Shown: positions 53,730-63,599, counted from the stretch's first letter. The stretch is 64,000 bases of DNA from Mesorhizobium sp. M7A.F.Ca.US.008.03.1.1 (GCF_003997495.1 NZ_RZRU01000001.1:496001-560000), one strand, 5' to 3'. A program made the numbers and translations. The notes: generated by a model from the sequence alone, not told the origin.

Positions 53730-55550
53730 ATGCTGCGCGAAGCGGTGGCACGGCTGCGCGATGGCCGCTGGCTTGCCGTGGTCGTCGCCTTTGCCTTCCT
53801 GGCCGGCGCGATCGCTATCGCCGGCCGCATCGCCTCCGGCCAGGCTGCCGACAATCTGCGCGACACAGCACTTGCCGCACTGCCGCTGGCGGCGGGAACG
53901 TTGACCGGCGAAATCGAAAAGCAGCGCTTGGTTCCCCTGGTGCTGGCCCGCGACGATGCTGTGCGCGGCGCGCTGCGCCGGGCCGGAAAGATGCAAGAAG
54001 CGGCCCTCAACGACAAGCTCAAGGCGATCGCCGGCGATGCCTCGGCATCCGCCATCTATGTCATAGACACAGCGGGCATCGCGATATCGGCCAGCAATGC
54101 CGGCGAACCGACGAGCTTTGTCGGCATCGATTATAATTTCCGTCACTATTTCCAGGAGGCGATGGCGAAGGGCGCGGCCAGCCAATATGGCCTCGGCACG
54201 ATCAGCGGCAGACCGGGTCTTTACCTCGCGAGCCGCGTCGACGACGGCGGCAAGCCGCTTGGCGTTGCGGTGCTGAAAGTCGAACTCGACGGCGTCGAAG
54301 CCAATTGGCGCTCCAGCGGCTTTCTGGTTTTCGTCACCGATGAACGCGGTGTGGTGCTGGCCACCAGCCAGCCCGACTGGCGGTTCCGTGCACTGGCGCC
54401 ACTCTCCGCCGAAGACGCCGCCGCAGCCCATGACCAGCTTCAACTGGCCGATGCCGGCTTCGAACCGCTGCCGATATGGCGCGGCGCCGGCGACGGCCTG
54501 GCGACGATCGACAACGCGGGAAGACCACGCCAGTTCGTCGAGGTGGTGCAGGATTTGCCCGGTGCAGTCCCAGGCTGGCGTCTGTGGCTGCTGACGCCCG
54601 CCGACGCTGCCCTCTCCTCCGCCGCCAACACGGCGCGGCTGACCACGTTGCTCGGGCTCCTGCTGACGGGCCTGCTTGCCTACGTGCTCACCCGCCGTCG
54701 GCGCACCCGCCGGCTGCGGCAGGAGGCGCTGGCGCGGATGAATGCCGAGCTGGAGAGCCGGGTCAGCACGCGAACGGCCGAGCTGACGCGCTCCAACACC
54801 GCACTTGCCGGCGAAATCGCCGAGCGTGAAAATGCTGAGGCCAAAGTCCGCCGGCTGCGCGACGACCTCGCCCAGGCCAACCGGCTTTCCATCCTCGGCC
54901 AGATCGCCGCCGGCGTAGCGCACGAGATCAACCAGCCGGTCGCCGCCATCCGCACCTATGCCGAGAACGCCGGCCGCTTTCTCGAAACCGGCAAGACCGG
55001 ACCGGCGAGCGGCAATCTGACGTCGATCGTGTCGATGACCGAGCGCATCGGCGCGATCACGGGCACCCTGCGCACCTTCGCCCGCCGGCCGGGCGTCGCC
55101 GCGTCGCCGCTGCCGGTGCGCGAGGCGATCGACGGCGCGCTGTCGCTGCTGTCCGGGCGCATCCGCGATTCCGGCGTGACCATCGTCAAGCCGCGCGGCA
55201 GCGCCTCGCCGGCGGTCATGGCGAGCCGCATCCGGCTGGAGCAGATCCTTGTCAATCTGTTGCAGAATGCGCTGGATGCGATGAAGGACCAGCCCGATCC
55301 CCGCATCGAGATAGACCTTGCGGAGCGAGACGACAGGGTGCTGATTTCGGTGCGTGACAATGGTCCCGGCCTCGGCCCGGAAGCAGCCGGCAATCTGTTC
55401 ATGCCGTTCCAGACCACCAAGGAGAAGGGGCTCGGTCTCGGGCTGGTGATCTCGCAGGAGATTGCCCAGGAGTTGGGCGGCACCTTGCAACTCGATCCCG
55501 GCACCGGCACCGGCGCATCCTTCACCATCGACTTGAGGCGAATTGAATGA
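53730..55550 (+). CDS. dctB: C4-dicarboxylate sensor histidine kinase DctB
   Basis: The 606-residue membrane kinase has an N-terminal membrane segment (residues about 14-33), a periplasmic double-PAS/Cache sensor (about 40-295) and a second membrane segment (303-320). A coiled coil follows (335-385), then a HisKA region [16 protein letters not shown] with the phosphorylated His398, and an ATPase domain with [22 protein letters not shown] and [14 protein letters not shown]. It senses periplasmic dicarboxylates and phosphorylates DctD. The ATG at 53730 has no obvious ribosome site; the frame is open upstream without another ATG. Its stop overlaps the dctD start by ATGA. Confidence 0.94.
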   Translation: MLREAVARLRDGRWLAVVVAFAFLAGAIAIAGRIASGQAADNLRDTALAALPLAAGTLTGEIEKQRLVPLVLARDDAVRGALRRAGKMQEAALNDKLKAIAGDASASAIYVIDTAGIAISASNAGEPTSFVGIDYNFRHYFQEAMAKGAASQYGLGTISGRPGLYLASRVDDGGKPLGVAVLKVELDGVEANWRSSGFLVFVTDERGVVLATSQPDWRFRALAPLSAEDAAAAHDQLQLADAGFEPLPIWRGAGDGLATIDNAGRPRQFVEVVQDLPGAVPGWRLWLLTPADAALSSAANTARLTTLLGLLLTGLLAYVLTRRRRTRRLRQEALARMNAELESRVSTRTAELTRSNTALAGEIAERENAEAKVRRLRDDLAQANRLSILGQIAAGVAHEINQPVAAIRTYAENAGRFLETGKTGPASGNLTSIVSMTERIGAITGTLRTFARRPGVAASPLPVREAIDGALSLLSGRIRDSGVTIVKPRGSASPAVMASRIRLEQILVNLLQNALDAMKDQPDPRIEIDLAERDDRVLISVRDNGPGLGPEAAGNLFMPFQTTKEKGLGLGLVISQEIAQELGGTLQLDPGTGTGASFTIDLRRIE

Positions 55551-56938
55551 TTGAGGGATCGGGGCTGGTGGCGCTCGTCGACGATGATGCGGACCTGCTG
55601 CACGCCACAACGCAATTGCTCGAGCTTGCCGGCTTCACCGTGGTCGCGCGCGACGCCGCCGAGGCAGCGCTTGCCGTCGTCGACAGGATCTTTGAAGGCG
55701 TGGTGGTCAGCGACATCCGCATGCCGGGCATGAACGGGCTCCAACTGTTCGATCGCATCAAGGCGATCGACCCGGATATACCGGTGATCCTGGTCACAGG
55801 GCATGGCGACGTCGATCTCGCAGTGGCCGCGCTCAAGGACGGCGTCTACGATTTCATCCCGAAACCCTATGCCGGAGACCGTCTTGTCGAGGCGCTGAAA
55901 CGGGCATCGGAAAAGCGACGGCTGGTGATGGAGAACCGGCGGCTGCGCGAAGCCGCGGCACTGGCCGCCGACGGCCTGCCTCTGATCGGCGAGGCGCCCG
56001 CCATCAAACGGTTGCGCGAGACCTTGCGCCAGATCGCCGACATGGATGTCGATGTGCTGGTCGAGGGAGAGACCGGAACCGGCAAGGAAGTGGTGGCGGA
56101 CCTCCTGCACAGATGGGGGCGGCGGCGCGCAAAACCCTTCGTGGCGCTGAATTGCGGCGCCCTGCCGGAGACGGTCATCGAGAGCGAACTGTTCGGCCAT
56201 GAGGCGGGCGCGTTCACCGGCGCGCAGCGGCGGCGGATCGGCAGCATCGAGCATTCGAGCGGCGGCACGCTGTTTCTCGACGAGATCGAATCCATGCCGC
56301 CGGCGCTCCAGGTAAAGCTGCTGCGGGTGCTCGAAACGCGCAGCCTCACCCCGCTTGGCTCGAACGAGATCCGGCGCGTCGACCTCAGGGTCGTCGCGGC
56401 GACGAAGGTGGATCTCGGCCGGCCGGACCAGCGCGGCGATTTTCGCGAGGATCTGTATTTTCGCCTCAACGTGGTGACGCTGCGCATTCCTCCGTTGCGC
56501 GAACGGCGCGGCGACATCCCAATGCTGTTTGGGCATTTCCTCGGCAAGGCGGCGGAACGGTTCGGCCGGCCTGTCGCCAAGGTAAACGCCGCAGTCAGCG
56601 ACCATCTCCAGTCGCATGACTGGCCAGGCAATGTGCGCGAGCTTGCCCATTTCGCTGACCGCGTCGCGCTCGGTCTCGGCCCGGACGATGAGGTGAGGGC
56701 GGTCTCCGCGCACGCGCCGGAACCTGCGGCAGCATTGCCTGAACGGGTCGGCCAATACGAAGCGCAGCTCATCCGTGACGCGCTGCGCGATCATGCCGGC
56801 GACGTGCGCTGCGCCATCGACGCGCTCGGCGTGCCGCGCAAGACTTTTTACGACAAGCTCAAGCGCTACGGCATTGCCGCGTCCGAATTTCGCAATGGCG
56901 GTGATCCGGATCCACAACCTGTCTCGGAAAAGCGATGA
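55547..56938 (+). CDS. dctD: Sigma-54-dependent response regulator DctD
   Basis: The 463-residue NtrC-family activator has a receiver domain (phospho-acceptor Asp56 in VVVSDIRMP, Lys in IPKPY) and an AAA+ domain with Walker A GETGTGKE (173-180), the sigma-54 contact loop GAFTGA (221-226) and Walker [13 protein letters not shown]-terminal Fis-type helix-turn-helix ([25 protein letters not shown]) binds DNA. Phosphorylated DctD binds the tandem sites at 53593-53641 and opens the dctA promoter. Its stop overlaps a GNAT gene by ATGA. Confidence 0.96.
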   Translation: MIEGSGLVALVDDDADLLHATTQLLELAGFTVVARDAAEAALAVVDRIFEGVVVSDIRMPGMNGLQLFDRIKAIDPDIPVILVTGHGDVDLAVAALKDGVYDFIPKPYAGDRLVEALKRASEKRRLVMENRRLREAAALAADGLPLIGEAPAIKRLRETLRQIADMDVDVLVEGETGTGKEVVADLLHRWGRRRAKPFVALNCGALPETVIESELFGHEAGAFTGAQRRRIGSIEHSSGGTLFLDEIESMPPALQVKLLRVLETRSLTPLGSNEIRRVDLRVVAATKVDLGRPDQRGDFREDLYFRLNVVTLRIPPLRERRGDIPMLFGHFLGKAAERFGRPVAKVNAAVSDHLQSHDWPGNVRELAHFADRVALGLGPDDEVRAVSAHAPEPAAALPERVGQYEAQLIRDALRDHAGDVRCAIDALGVPRKTFYDKLKRYGIAASEFRNGGDPDPQPVSEKR

Positions 56939-57360
56939 ACAGGACACTGGAAACGACGGCAAATCCCTTGCCGGAAGAACTCGTCTTTCTCGGCGAAAGG
57001 CTGACAGCGTTCAACGACGGCGATGTCGGCGCTTCCGAAAGGAAGGCGCTTGCCGTGTTCGTGCGAGACGAGGATGGCGCGGTCGTCGCCGGCATCTCTG
57101 GCTATACCGCCTGGGGATGGCTTTATGTGCAATGGCTCTGGGTGGATGAGCGGCTGCGCGGCCAGCACATGGCCGGCACAATGCTGGACGCGGCTGAACA
57201 GGAAGCCGTCGTACGTGGCTGCCGGAACGCCTGGATCGACACCTTCAATCCGAACGCCGCCAAGGTCTATCAGCGCCAGGGATATCAGCCCTTTGGCACG
57301 CTTGCCGATTTCCCTGTCGGCCGCAGCCGCATCTTCCTGCAGAAGAAGCTGGCTGGCTGA
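56935..57360 (+). CDS. GNAT family N-acetyltransferase
   Basis: This 141-residue GNAT protein contains [35 protein letters not shown], whose [10 protein letters not shown] is the acetyl-CoA-binding motif A (compare Q/RxxGxG/A), and [25 protein letters not shown], the B motif. The acceptor is unknown. The ATGA overlap with dctD means it is co-translated with the dicarboxylate regulators, an association whose purpose is not obvious. It converges with anmK with no base between the stop codons. Confidence 0.84.
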   Translation: MNRTLETTANPLPEELVFLGERLTAFNDGDVGASERKALAVFVRDEDGAVVAGISGYTAWGWLYVQWLWVDERLRGQHMAGTMLDAAEQEAVVRGCRNAWIDTFNPNAAKVYQRQGYQPFGTLADFPVGRSRIFLQKKLAG

Positions 57361-58476
57361 TTACCCTGCGAGTTTTCCGCCGCGCATCGGCTGCGGTGCG
57401 CCGGTCGTGCTCGGGAAACTGATCGGCAGGCCACGCAGCACGCGAACCGCGAGGAAGGCAAAACACTCCGCCTCCACCGCGTCGCCGCTCCAGCCAAGGG
57501 TCTCGGCCTGCACCACCTCGACGCCGGCGCGGCTGGCTAGCATCGCCATCATCGTCGGGTTGTGGCGGCCGCCACCGCTGACCACCAGTTTTTTCGGCCG
57601 GCTTGGCAGAAGGTCGAGAGCCTTGCCGACCGCGGCGGCGGTGAAGGCGGTGAGCAGGGCCGCACCATCCGGAGCGTTCAGGCCGTCCGCCATCGCGGCG
57701 CCGAAGTCGAAACGGTCCAGCGATTTCGGATAGGCTTTGCTCAGATAGGGGTGCAGCAGAAGCTTGGCCAGCCGCGCCTCGTCGAGCGTTCCCGCTCGGC
57801 CAAGGGCGCCGTCGCGGTCCATTTCGCCGAGCCCTTTCGACTTGATGAAATCGTTGAGTGGCGCGTTGGCCGGCCCGGTGTCGAAGGCGACAACATTGTC
57901 GGCGCCGTCCCACCAGGTGATGTTGGCGACACCGCCGAGATTGAGCACGGCCACCTCGCCACTGGCGCCGGCGCTGCGCATCAGCGCGGTGTGATAGGCT
58001 GCGGCCAGCGGCGCGCCTTGGCCGCCCGCGCGTATGTCGGCCGAGCGGAAGTCGTATGCGACCTTGGTGCCCAATATGGCGTGCATCAGCTCACCGTCGC
58101 CGAGCTGCCGGGTCTGGCCCAGCCGTCCAACCTGCGGTGCGCGATGCAAAACGGTCTGGCCGTGAAAACCGACGATGCCGATATCGGCCATCGTCATGCC
58201 ATAGCCTTCGACCAGCTCCTTGACGGCCGCCGACTGCGCGCGTGTCAGGGCTTGCTCGGCGGTACGAAAGATTGCCGGCTCCGGCCCGACGAAATTCCAC
58301 GCCCGCGCCTCGGTCAGCGTCTCTTCCAGCAGGGAGCGGATCGACGCGGGATAAGGCATCAGCCGATAGGTGCCGAAATCCTCGATGCGCTCGCCATCGG
58401 TCTTGATCAGCGCGACGTCGATGTTGCCGTCCAGCACCGTGCCGGTCATCAGGCCGACGGCCCAGATTGGTTCCAT
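57361..58476 (-). CDS. anmK: Anhydro-N-acetylmuramic acid kinase
   Basis: The 371-residue cell-wall recycling kinase converts 1,6-anhydro-MurNAc to MurNAc-6-phosphate. It shows the ATP-binding start [20 protein letters not shown], the catalytic Asp-containing [12 protein letters not shown] region, [22 protein letters not shown] and [13 protein letters not shown]. The ATG at 58476 follows AAGGAAA; an ATG seven codons earlier is possible. AnmK genes normally also show a conserved GTSxDGxD, here GTVLDGN, which is the usual rhizobial variant. It is monocistronic and convergent with the GNAT gene. Confidence 0.93.
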   Translation of the reverse strand: MEPIWAVGLMTGTVLDGNIDVALIKTDGERIEDFGTYRLMPYPASIRSLLEETLTEARAWNFVGPEPAIFRTAEQALTRAQSAAVKELVEGYGMTMADIGIVGFHGQTVLHRAPQVGRLGQTRQLGDGELMHAILGTKVAYDFRSADIRAGGQGAPLAAAYHTALMRSAGASGEVAVLNLGGVANITWWDGADNVVAFDTGPANAPLNDFIKSKGLGEMDRDGALGRAGTLDEARLAKLLLHPYLSKAYPKSLDRFDFGAAMADGLNAPDGAALLTAFTAAAVGKALDLLPSRPKKLVVSGGGRHNPTMMAMLASRAGVEVVQAETLGWSGDAVEAECFAFLAVRVLRGLPISFPSTTGAPQPMRGGKLAG

Positions 58477-58849
58477 AGTCGTTTCCTTGTTGAACATGAT
58501 CTTTTCCGAAAACCGTTTCCCACTTTTCAGGACCATGCTCCAGTCCCCATTGATGAGATCGCCGACAGCTTTACGAAGCCTAACGATTCTATCGTCAAAA
58601 TGTCGGTCGGATGAATCCGGTGGCGGGCAAGGTCAAGCCTTGCCACTGTCGAAGTGGCGGTCTCGGTGCTGAAGGCCGAGCAGCGGCCTTCGTAGCGCCA
58701 CAGGCGATGCTGGACCGCGCAACGCCGGTTCTGCAGCCCGTCTGGCTCAACAGCCGCCGAGATGCCACCTCTTGCCTGTCAGCGCGGAAGGCGCGACCTT
58801 GCCTGATCTGGCGAACGCTTCCGCCGAAATCCGCAAGGAGAGAAAAATC
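58477..58849. other. 373-base intergenic region with small hairpins
   Basis: This divergent region between anmK and an SDR gene contains a 7-bp hairpin GGCAAGG/CCTTGCC (58626-58644) and an adjoining imperfect stem-loop on the same strand. No convincing gene or promoter motif was recognised. Its length exceeds what two ordinary promoters need, so a leader RNA or a decayed gene are both possible. Confidence 0.3.
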
Positions 58850-59539
58850 ATGACATCCGATGTGGTCGTTATTGCAGGCGCCGGCGCCGGTCTGAGCGCC
58901 TCACTTGCGCGCCTTCTCACCCGGGAAGGCTTTCGTGTGGTTCTGGCCGCCCGCAACGTCGAGAAGCTAAGCGCGCTGGTCGACGAGACCGGCGCGCTGG
59001 CCGTCGAGACGGATGTCGCCGACGTTGCGTCCGTTGCCAGGCTGTTCGACACCGCCGACAAGGCCGGCTCGCTGGCACTTGCGGTGTTCAACGCCAGCGC
59101 GCGCACCCGCGGCCCGGTCGCCGAACTCGATGCCGAAGCGGTCAAACAGGCATTGCTGGTCGGCGCCTATGGCGGCTTCCTGGTCGGCCAGCAGGCGGCG
59201 CGCCGGCTGCTGGCGCGGGGTTCCGGATCGATCCTGTTCACCGGCGCCACCGCCAGTGTGAAGGGGTTTTCCGGTTCGGCCGGCTTTGCCATGCCGAAAT
59301 TCGGCCTGCGCGGCCTGGCGCAGTCCATGGCCCGCGAACTCGCTCCGCAGAACATCCACGTCGCCCACTTCATCATCGACGGCCAGATCGGGCCGCCCGG
59401 ACAGGTGACCGATCCCGAACGGCCGGACCGCCGCCTATCGCCGGATGCCATCGCCGAGGCCTATCTCACAACCCATCGCCAGCATCGCAGCGCCTGGAGC
59501 TCGGAGCTTGAGCTGCGGCCCTGGATTGAGACGTTTTGA
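58850..59539 (+). CDS. Atypical short-chain dehydrogenase lacking the catalytic Tyr
   Basis: The 229-residue SDR-fold protein keeps a modified glycine motif (VVIAGAGAGLSASLARLL) and NASA in place of NNAG. At the active site it reads SGSAGFAMPKFGLRGLAQSMARELAP: the Lys is present but the position of the catalytic Tyr four residues before it holds Phe, and the Ser is displaced. It may bind a nucleotide without ordinary redox chemistry, or use other residues. I use the ATG at 58850, nine bases after AAGGAG. The racemase remnant follows it. Confidence 0.85.
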   Translation: MTSDVVVIAGAGAGLSASLARLLTREGFRVVLAARNVEKLSALVDETGALAVETDVADVASVARLFDTADKAGSLALAVFNASARTRGPVAELDAEAVKQALLVGAYGGFLVGQQAARRLLARGSGSILFTGATASVKGFSGSAGFAMPKFGLRGLAQSMARELAPQNIHVAHFIIDGQIGPPGQVTDPERPDRRLSPDAIAEAYLTTHRQHRSAWSSELELRPWIETF

Positions 59540-59588
59540 CAATCCAGATGATCGCCTAAGGGCCAGCTGATCGCCTGGCGGGAAGTAA

Positions 59589-59816
59589 GCGGCCGGCGCC
59601 GATGCCGCCCTGCTCGGCTGCACCGAACTGTCGGTGGTGGCGGCCAGCCTCAACGACGTGAATGGATTGCTCGTCATCGACAGCAATGCGGCCCTGGCGC
59701 GAGCCTGCCTGACGCGATTGGGTTTCGGTGCGCAGGAAGCCCGAGGGTTGCCGACCGTATCGCGGCTGCCAGGACATGACCGACCGATGCGCGCCAGCGT
59801 GGCCGTACTGGCCTAG
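59589..59816 (+). pseudogene. Remnant of an aspartate/glutamate racemase family gene (C-terminal part)
   Basis: Directly after an in-frame TAA, 75 codons read AAGADAALLGCTELSVV, then VNGLLVIDSNAALARACL and end at TAG. The LGCTEL motif with its catalytic Cys and the following I/V-D-S/T region are the C-terminal signature of aspartate/glutamate racemases. No start codon or N-terminal two-thirds precede it, and the last 30 residues do not look like the family. I read it as a decayed 3' fragment left between the SDR and glutamine synthetase genes. Confidence 0.65.
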
Positions 59817-59822
59817 GCCGAT

Positions 59823-61178
59823 CTAGACGCTTTCGAGGTATGTCTCGATCTCGAAATCGCTGACATTGAGCGCGAACGTGTTCAGCTCCTGGCGTTTGCA
59901 GGCCACGAAAGAGTCGCGCAGGATTGCCGGGAATATCTCCGCCACATACGTCCCGCTCTCGAAGGCGGCAATCGCGGACGCCCAGTCCGGCGGCAGCTTT
60001 GCCGGCGGAAGTCCCTGGCCGTCAGTGCCGATCGGATCACCTGGCGACAACTGTCTTTCAATGCCTGTCAGCGCGGCGCCCAATATGGCCGCAAGCACCA
60101 GATAGGGATTGGCGTCGGCTCCCGAAACGCGATGCTCGATACGGCGCGCAGCGGTCGGTCCGCCCGGAATGCGGATCGCGACCATGCGGTTCTCATAGCC
60201 CCAGGCGACCGCGGTTGGCGCATAGGATCTTGGGCGCAGCCTGCGGTACGAATTGAAGTGCGGTGCGAACACCAGCGTGCTTTCGGCCATTGCCGCGAGC
60301 AGGCCGCCGACCGCATGGCGCATGGTCTCCGAGCCCTGGTCGGTGCCGTCGTCGAAGACGTTGCGCCCTTCACCGTCGACCAGGCTGAAATGGACGTGGA
60401 AGCCATTGCCGGCGCGGTCGCCATAGGGCTTGGCCATGAAGCAGGCGGCAAAGCCGTGCTTGCGGGCAATGCCTTTCACCGTGCGCTTGAACAGCACCGC
60501 ATCGTCAGCCGCCCGCAAGGCGTCCGCGACATGGTTCAGATTGATCTCGAATTGACCGACGCCGTTCTCGGCGATGGCGGTGTCGACGGGAATGCCTTGC
60601 GTCCGGCAAGCCTCGTAGACGTCATGGATGAAGGATTCGAAATCGTCGATCTCGTCGATCGACAGCGCCGCGTCGGAATCGAGACGGCGTCCAGTCACCG
60701 GCGAGACAGGTCCGACCGGCCGCTGCGATTGCGGATCGACGAGATAAAATTCGAGTTCCGTTGCCGCGACCGGGGTCAGGCCCAAGGCCTTGTAGCGATC
60801 CAGGATGCGGGCCAGCGCCCGTCGCGGGTCGCCGAGATAGGGCGCGCCGCTTTCGTCGGCAAGCCAGAGCGGGACAAGTGCCGTTGGATGCGCCGTCCAG
60901 GCCACCGGCAGAATGCCGCGTCCTGTCCACTGGCACAGTCCATCGGCATCGCCGGTCGAGAAAACCAGGCTATTGCCTTCGATGTCTTCGCCCCAGACAT
61001 CCAGTCCGATCAGCGAAAAAGGCATGCGCAGCTTGCCTTCCAGCGCCTTCCTTGCCTGCTCGACGGGAATGCGCTTGCCACGCATGATGCCGTTGAGGTC
61101 GCACACCGCGGCCCTCAGGCTCTGGATGTCGGTCCTGCTTTCAAGCCAGTTCAAAACGTCCGCAATTGCATCGCTCAA
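59823..61178 (-). CDS. Glutamine synthetase family protein (PuuA-like)
   Basis: This 451-residue glutamine-synthetase-fold ligase has an N-terminal beta-grasp domain (RAAVCDLNGIMRGKRIPVEQA) and a catalytic domain with ATELEFYLVD (metal Glu), ENGVGQFEINLNH (metal Glu), GNGFHVHFSLVDGEGRNVF (His/ATP) and IRIPGG with VSGADANPYLVLAAILGA. It lacks the adenylylation-loop Tyr region of GlnA. Relatives such as gamma-glutamylputrescine synthetase join glutamate to an amine. I place the start at TTG 61178, seven bases after AGAGG; the frame is open to 61280 without an ATG. A GntR gene lies upstream on the same strand and may regulate it. Confidence 0.85.
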   Translation of the reverse strand: MSDAIADVLNWLESRTDIQSLRAAVCDLNGIMRGKRIPVEQARKALEGKLRMPFSLIGLDVWGEDIEGNSLVFSTGDADGLCQWTGRGILPVAWTAHPTALVPLWLADESGAPYLGDPRRALARILDRYKALGLTPVAATELEFYLVDPQSQRPVGPVSPVTGRRLDSDAALSIDEIDDFESFIHDVYEACRTQGIPVDTAIAENGVGQFEINLNHVADALRAADDAVLFKRTVKGIARKHGFAACFMAKPYGDRAGNGFHVHFSLVDGEGRNVFDDGTDQGSETMRHAVGGLLAAMAESTLVFAPHFNSYRRLRPRSYAPTAVAWGYENRMVAIRIPGGPTAARRIEHRVSGADANPYLVLAAILGAALTGIERQLSPGDPIGTDGQGLPPAKLPPDWASAIAAFESGTYVAEIFPAILRDSFVACKRQELNTFALNVSDFEIETYLESV

Positions 61179-61424
61179 TTTATAACCTCTGGTTTTTGAA
61201 GGTGCCGCAGCCTGACCGGCCGCACGTCCCCGGTAAAAATAGCTCGTGAGTTTCAGGAAACCAGACTTGGCTATGGCCAAGTGCTTTTCCTTATTTTTTC
61301 AATTCACTAGCTGGGATGTCGGGAGGCATTTCAAAACCAATTGCGCGATCTGCGATCGCAACATAGAGGGAAGAGGGCGGAAAGCCAAGGGGCGTTGCCC
61401 GAATCCGCACAAACGCGACGCGCA
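61179..61424. other. Intergenic region upstream of the glutamine synthetase-like gene
   Basis: This gap holds two small symmetries: a hairpin ACTTGGC/GCCAAGT with a four-base loop (61265-61282) and the palindrome TGCGATCGCA (61351-61360). Either could be an operator for the GntR regulator encoded upstream. A T-rich tract at 61285-61301 follows the hairpin on the plus strand, but no plus-strand gene would need a terminator there. Confidence 0.35.
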
Positions 61425-62123
61425 TCAGTTTCTCGCCTTCGGAAATCTCGCCTGCTGCAGTATGTGCGAGGCCCCTTCGTCAATGTCGCGCACGATGGCC
61501 GCGCGGGCGCGCTCCCCGTCCTGGGCCTCGATCGCCGCGACGACTTCCTCGTGAAAATCGATGTCGAGGATGGAAGCGAGGTTATCCTCGAAACCCATGG
61601 CAAGGTTCCTGAGGAAAGGGCCGACCTGCATCCATACGGTTTCGATCAGGAATATCATCTGCTCGTTGCCGCAATGGCGATAGATCGAGAATTTGAAGTC
61701 GTGGTTCTTGCGCAGATAGTCGTCGATATCGCCTTTGCGGGCCGCCAATGTCAGGTCGGTGGCGTGGCGTCGGATCGTGCGCAGATTGTTGCCGTTGATG
61801 CGTTCTGTCGCCAGTTCGGTCGCCGAGCCTTCGAGGATCGTCCGCACCGCGGTCAACTGCGAAAACCGTTCGGCCGATATCGCCGGCACCTCGACGCTGC
61901 CGTTCGGCATCGGGCTGAGCGCCCGCAGCGCCTGCAGCCGCATGAAGGCGCTGCGCACCGGCATGTCGCTGGTGCCGAGTTCCCTTGCGAGTTTTCGCGA
62001 CGTCAGCTTCTGGCCCGGCGTGAACTGGCCGGACATCAGCGCCCGCACAAGTTCCAGATAGACTTTTTCATGCAAGGGAACGGTGTCAACGGCGGTCAAC
62101 CCGAATTGTGTTTTGTCGGCCAT
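61425..62123 (-). CDS. GntR family regulator (FCD subfamily)
   Basis: The 232-residue regulator has a winged-helix domain (HEKVYLELVRALMSGQFTPGQKLTSRKLARELGTSDMPVRSAFMRLQAL) and an FCD domain with NHDFKFSIYRHCGN and FHEEVVAAIEAQDGERA. It reads toward the PuuA-like gene 246 bases downstream, its likely target. The ligand could be an amine or amino acid. The ATG at 62123 is the natural domain start. Confidence 0.87.
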   Translation of the reverse strand: MADKTQFGLTAVDTVPLHEKVYLELVRALMSGQFTPGQKLTSRKLARELGTSDMPVRSAFMRLQALRALSPMPNGSVEVPAISAERFSQLTAVRTILEGSATELATERINGNNLRTIRRHATDLTLAARKGDIDDYLRKNHDFKFSIYRHCGNEQMIFLIETVWMQVGPFLRNLAMGFEDNLASILDIDFHEEVVAAIEAQDGERARAAIVRDIDEGASHILQQARFPKARN

Positions 62124-62509
62124 TGGCGGGGCGCTGCTTCATCGGTTCAGAAATCTGTACGGCCGGCTGGTTTCGCCGCTGGGGATTCTGCGTGGCCGAG
62201 CCCGACGAGAACGCCGAAGTCAGCGATTTATCAAGTACATGATAGACGCTTCGATCGTTGCGCGGCAAGCCGACGCGTCGCACCAAGGCTGACGCTTGAT
62301 TGTCAGGCATGCGGCGTCTCTGCCACGCTGTGCAAAACGGTCATCACAAATCTTGACCTCGCATGCACTTGCACCTCTGGCCGCTGTCTGGCTTTTTGGG
62401 GTACCCATCGCAACGGACTGATTCGCGTCATGCCGCTCGATTGCAATATGCCCAAGGCAGTCTGCGGGTGGGTCGTGAAGCGCGCGCAATTGACGAAGGA
62501 GAAACAGGC
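62124..62509. other. 386-base region upstream of ftsZ2
   Basis: The gap between the divergent GntR gene and ftsZ2 contains no gene I can support. I could not pick a convincing promoter, CtrA site or GntR operator by eye. Its length suggests that ftsZ2 has its own promoter rather than being part of an operon. Confidence 0.3.
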
Positions 62510-63547
62510 ATGGCCGAGTTCAAGAAGCCCGAAATCTCCGAGATGAGACCCAAGATCACCGTTATCGGCGTTGGCGGCGGCGGCGGCAATGCCGTCAACA
62601 ACATGATCGCCGAGCAGCTTCAGGGCACCGAATTCATCGCCGCCAACACCGATGCGCAGGCGCTGACCATGTCCAAGGCAACGCGGCTGATCCAGCTTGG
62701 CGCGCATGTCACCGAAGGATTGGGCGCCGGATCGCTTCCCGAGATCGGCCGCGCCGCGGCCGAGGAATCGCTTGACGAGATCATGGACCATCTGGCCGGC
62801 ACGCATATGTGTTTCGTCACCGCCGGAATGGGCGGCGGCACGGGAACCGGTGCAGCTCCAATCATCGCCCAAGCGGCGCGCAAGGCCGGCATCCTGACTG
62901 TCGGCGTCGTCACCAAGCCATTCGCCTTTGAAGGCCGGCGCCGCATGCAGATGGCCGAAGAGGGCATTGAGCGGCTGCGCGAGAGCGCCGACACGGTGAT
63001 TGTCATCCCGAACCAGAACCTGTTCAGGATCGCCGATGCCAAGACCACCTTCGCCGACGCGTTCGTCATCGCCGACCGGGTGCTCTATGCCGGCGTCAGC
63101 TGCATTACCGACCTCATCGTCAAGGAAGGCCTGATCAATCTCGACTTCGCCGATGTGAAATCGGTGATGCGCGACATGGGCCGCGCCATGATGGGCACCG
63201 GCGAGGCGTCCGGTGAAGGTCGGGCGATGAAGGCGGCGGAAGCCGCGATCGCCAACCCGCTGCTCGACGAAGTGTCGATGAAAGGCGCCAAGGGCGTGCT
63301 GGTCTCGATATCGGGCGGCAGGGACATGACCCTGTTCGAGGTCGATGAGGCTGCCACCCGCATCCGCGAAGAAGTCTACGAGGATGCCGACATCATCGTC
63401 GGCGCGATCTTCGACAAGGGCATGGAAGGCCGCTTCAGGGTCTCGGTGGTGGCGACGGGCCTCGATCGTGCGTTTGGAGCAGAAGATGCCGATGCCGGCA
63501 TCGCCCGCGACCACGCCGGCCAGCCGCCAGCGCGGACGCTTCAGTAG
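62510..63547 (+). CDS. ftsZ2: Tail-less second FtsZ (FtsZ2)
   Basis: The 345-residue tubulin-like GTPase starts with a ten-residue lead and keeps the G-box [13 protein letters not shown] (about 105-117), NTDAQAL, the T7 catalytic loop [14 protein letters not shown] and the whole globular core. It ends about 20 residues after the core ([11 protein letters not shown], then a short tail). The long linker and the conserved C-terminal peptide that binds FtsA and ZipA-type partners in normal FtsZ are missing. Rhizobia such as Sinorhizobium carry a second, shortened FtsZ of this kind, and this one stands apart from any ftsQA genes. The ATG follows AAGGAG. Confidence 0.9.
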   Translation: MAEFKKPEISEMRPKITVIGVGGGGGNAVNNMIAEQLQGTEFIAANTDAQALTMSKATRLIQLGAHVTEGLGAGSLPEIGRAAAEESLDEIMDHLAGTHMCFVTAGMGGGTGTGAAPIIAQAARKAGILTVGVVTKPFAFEGRRRMQMAEEGIERLRESADTVIVIPNQNLFRIADAKTTFADAFVIADRVLYAGVSCITDLIVKEGLINLDFADVKSVMRDMGRAMMGTGEASGEGRAMKAAEAAIANPLLDEVSMKGAKGVLVSISGGRDMTLFEVDEAATRIREEVYEDADIIVGAIFDKGMEGRFRVSVVATGLDRAFGAEDADAGIARDHAGQPPARTLQ

Positions 63548-63555
63548 GATCTGAC

Positions 63556-63586
63556 AAAAGGGCAGGGGGCCGTCGCGCTCCTGCCC
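63556..63586 (-). terminator. Intrinsic terminator of the aldolase gene
   Basis: On the minus strand GGGCAGG (63586-63580) pairs with CCTGCCC (63566-63560) across a 13-base loop, followed by TTTT. It begins 14 bases past the aldolase stop. On the plus strand there is no T-run, so it serves the minus-strand gene. Confidence 0.7.
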
Positions 63587-63599
63587 TCAGGCGTTCAGT

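Noticed and set aside
53640-56962. Long minus-strand frames opposite dctB and dctD
   Set aside because: The plus strand encodes clear sensor-kinase and sigma-54 activator domains, and the antisense translations show no family features.
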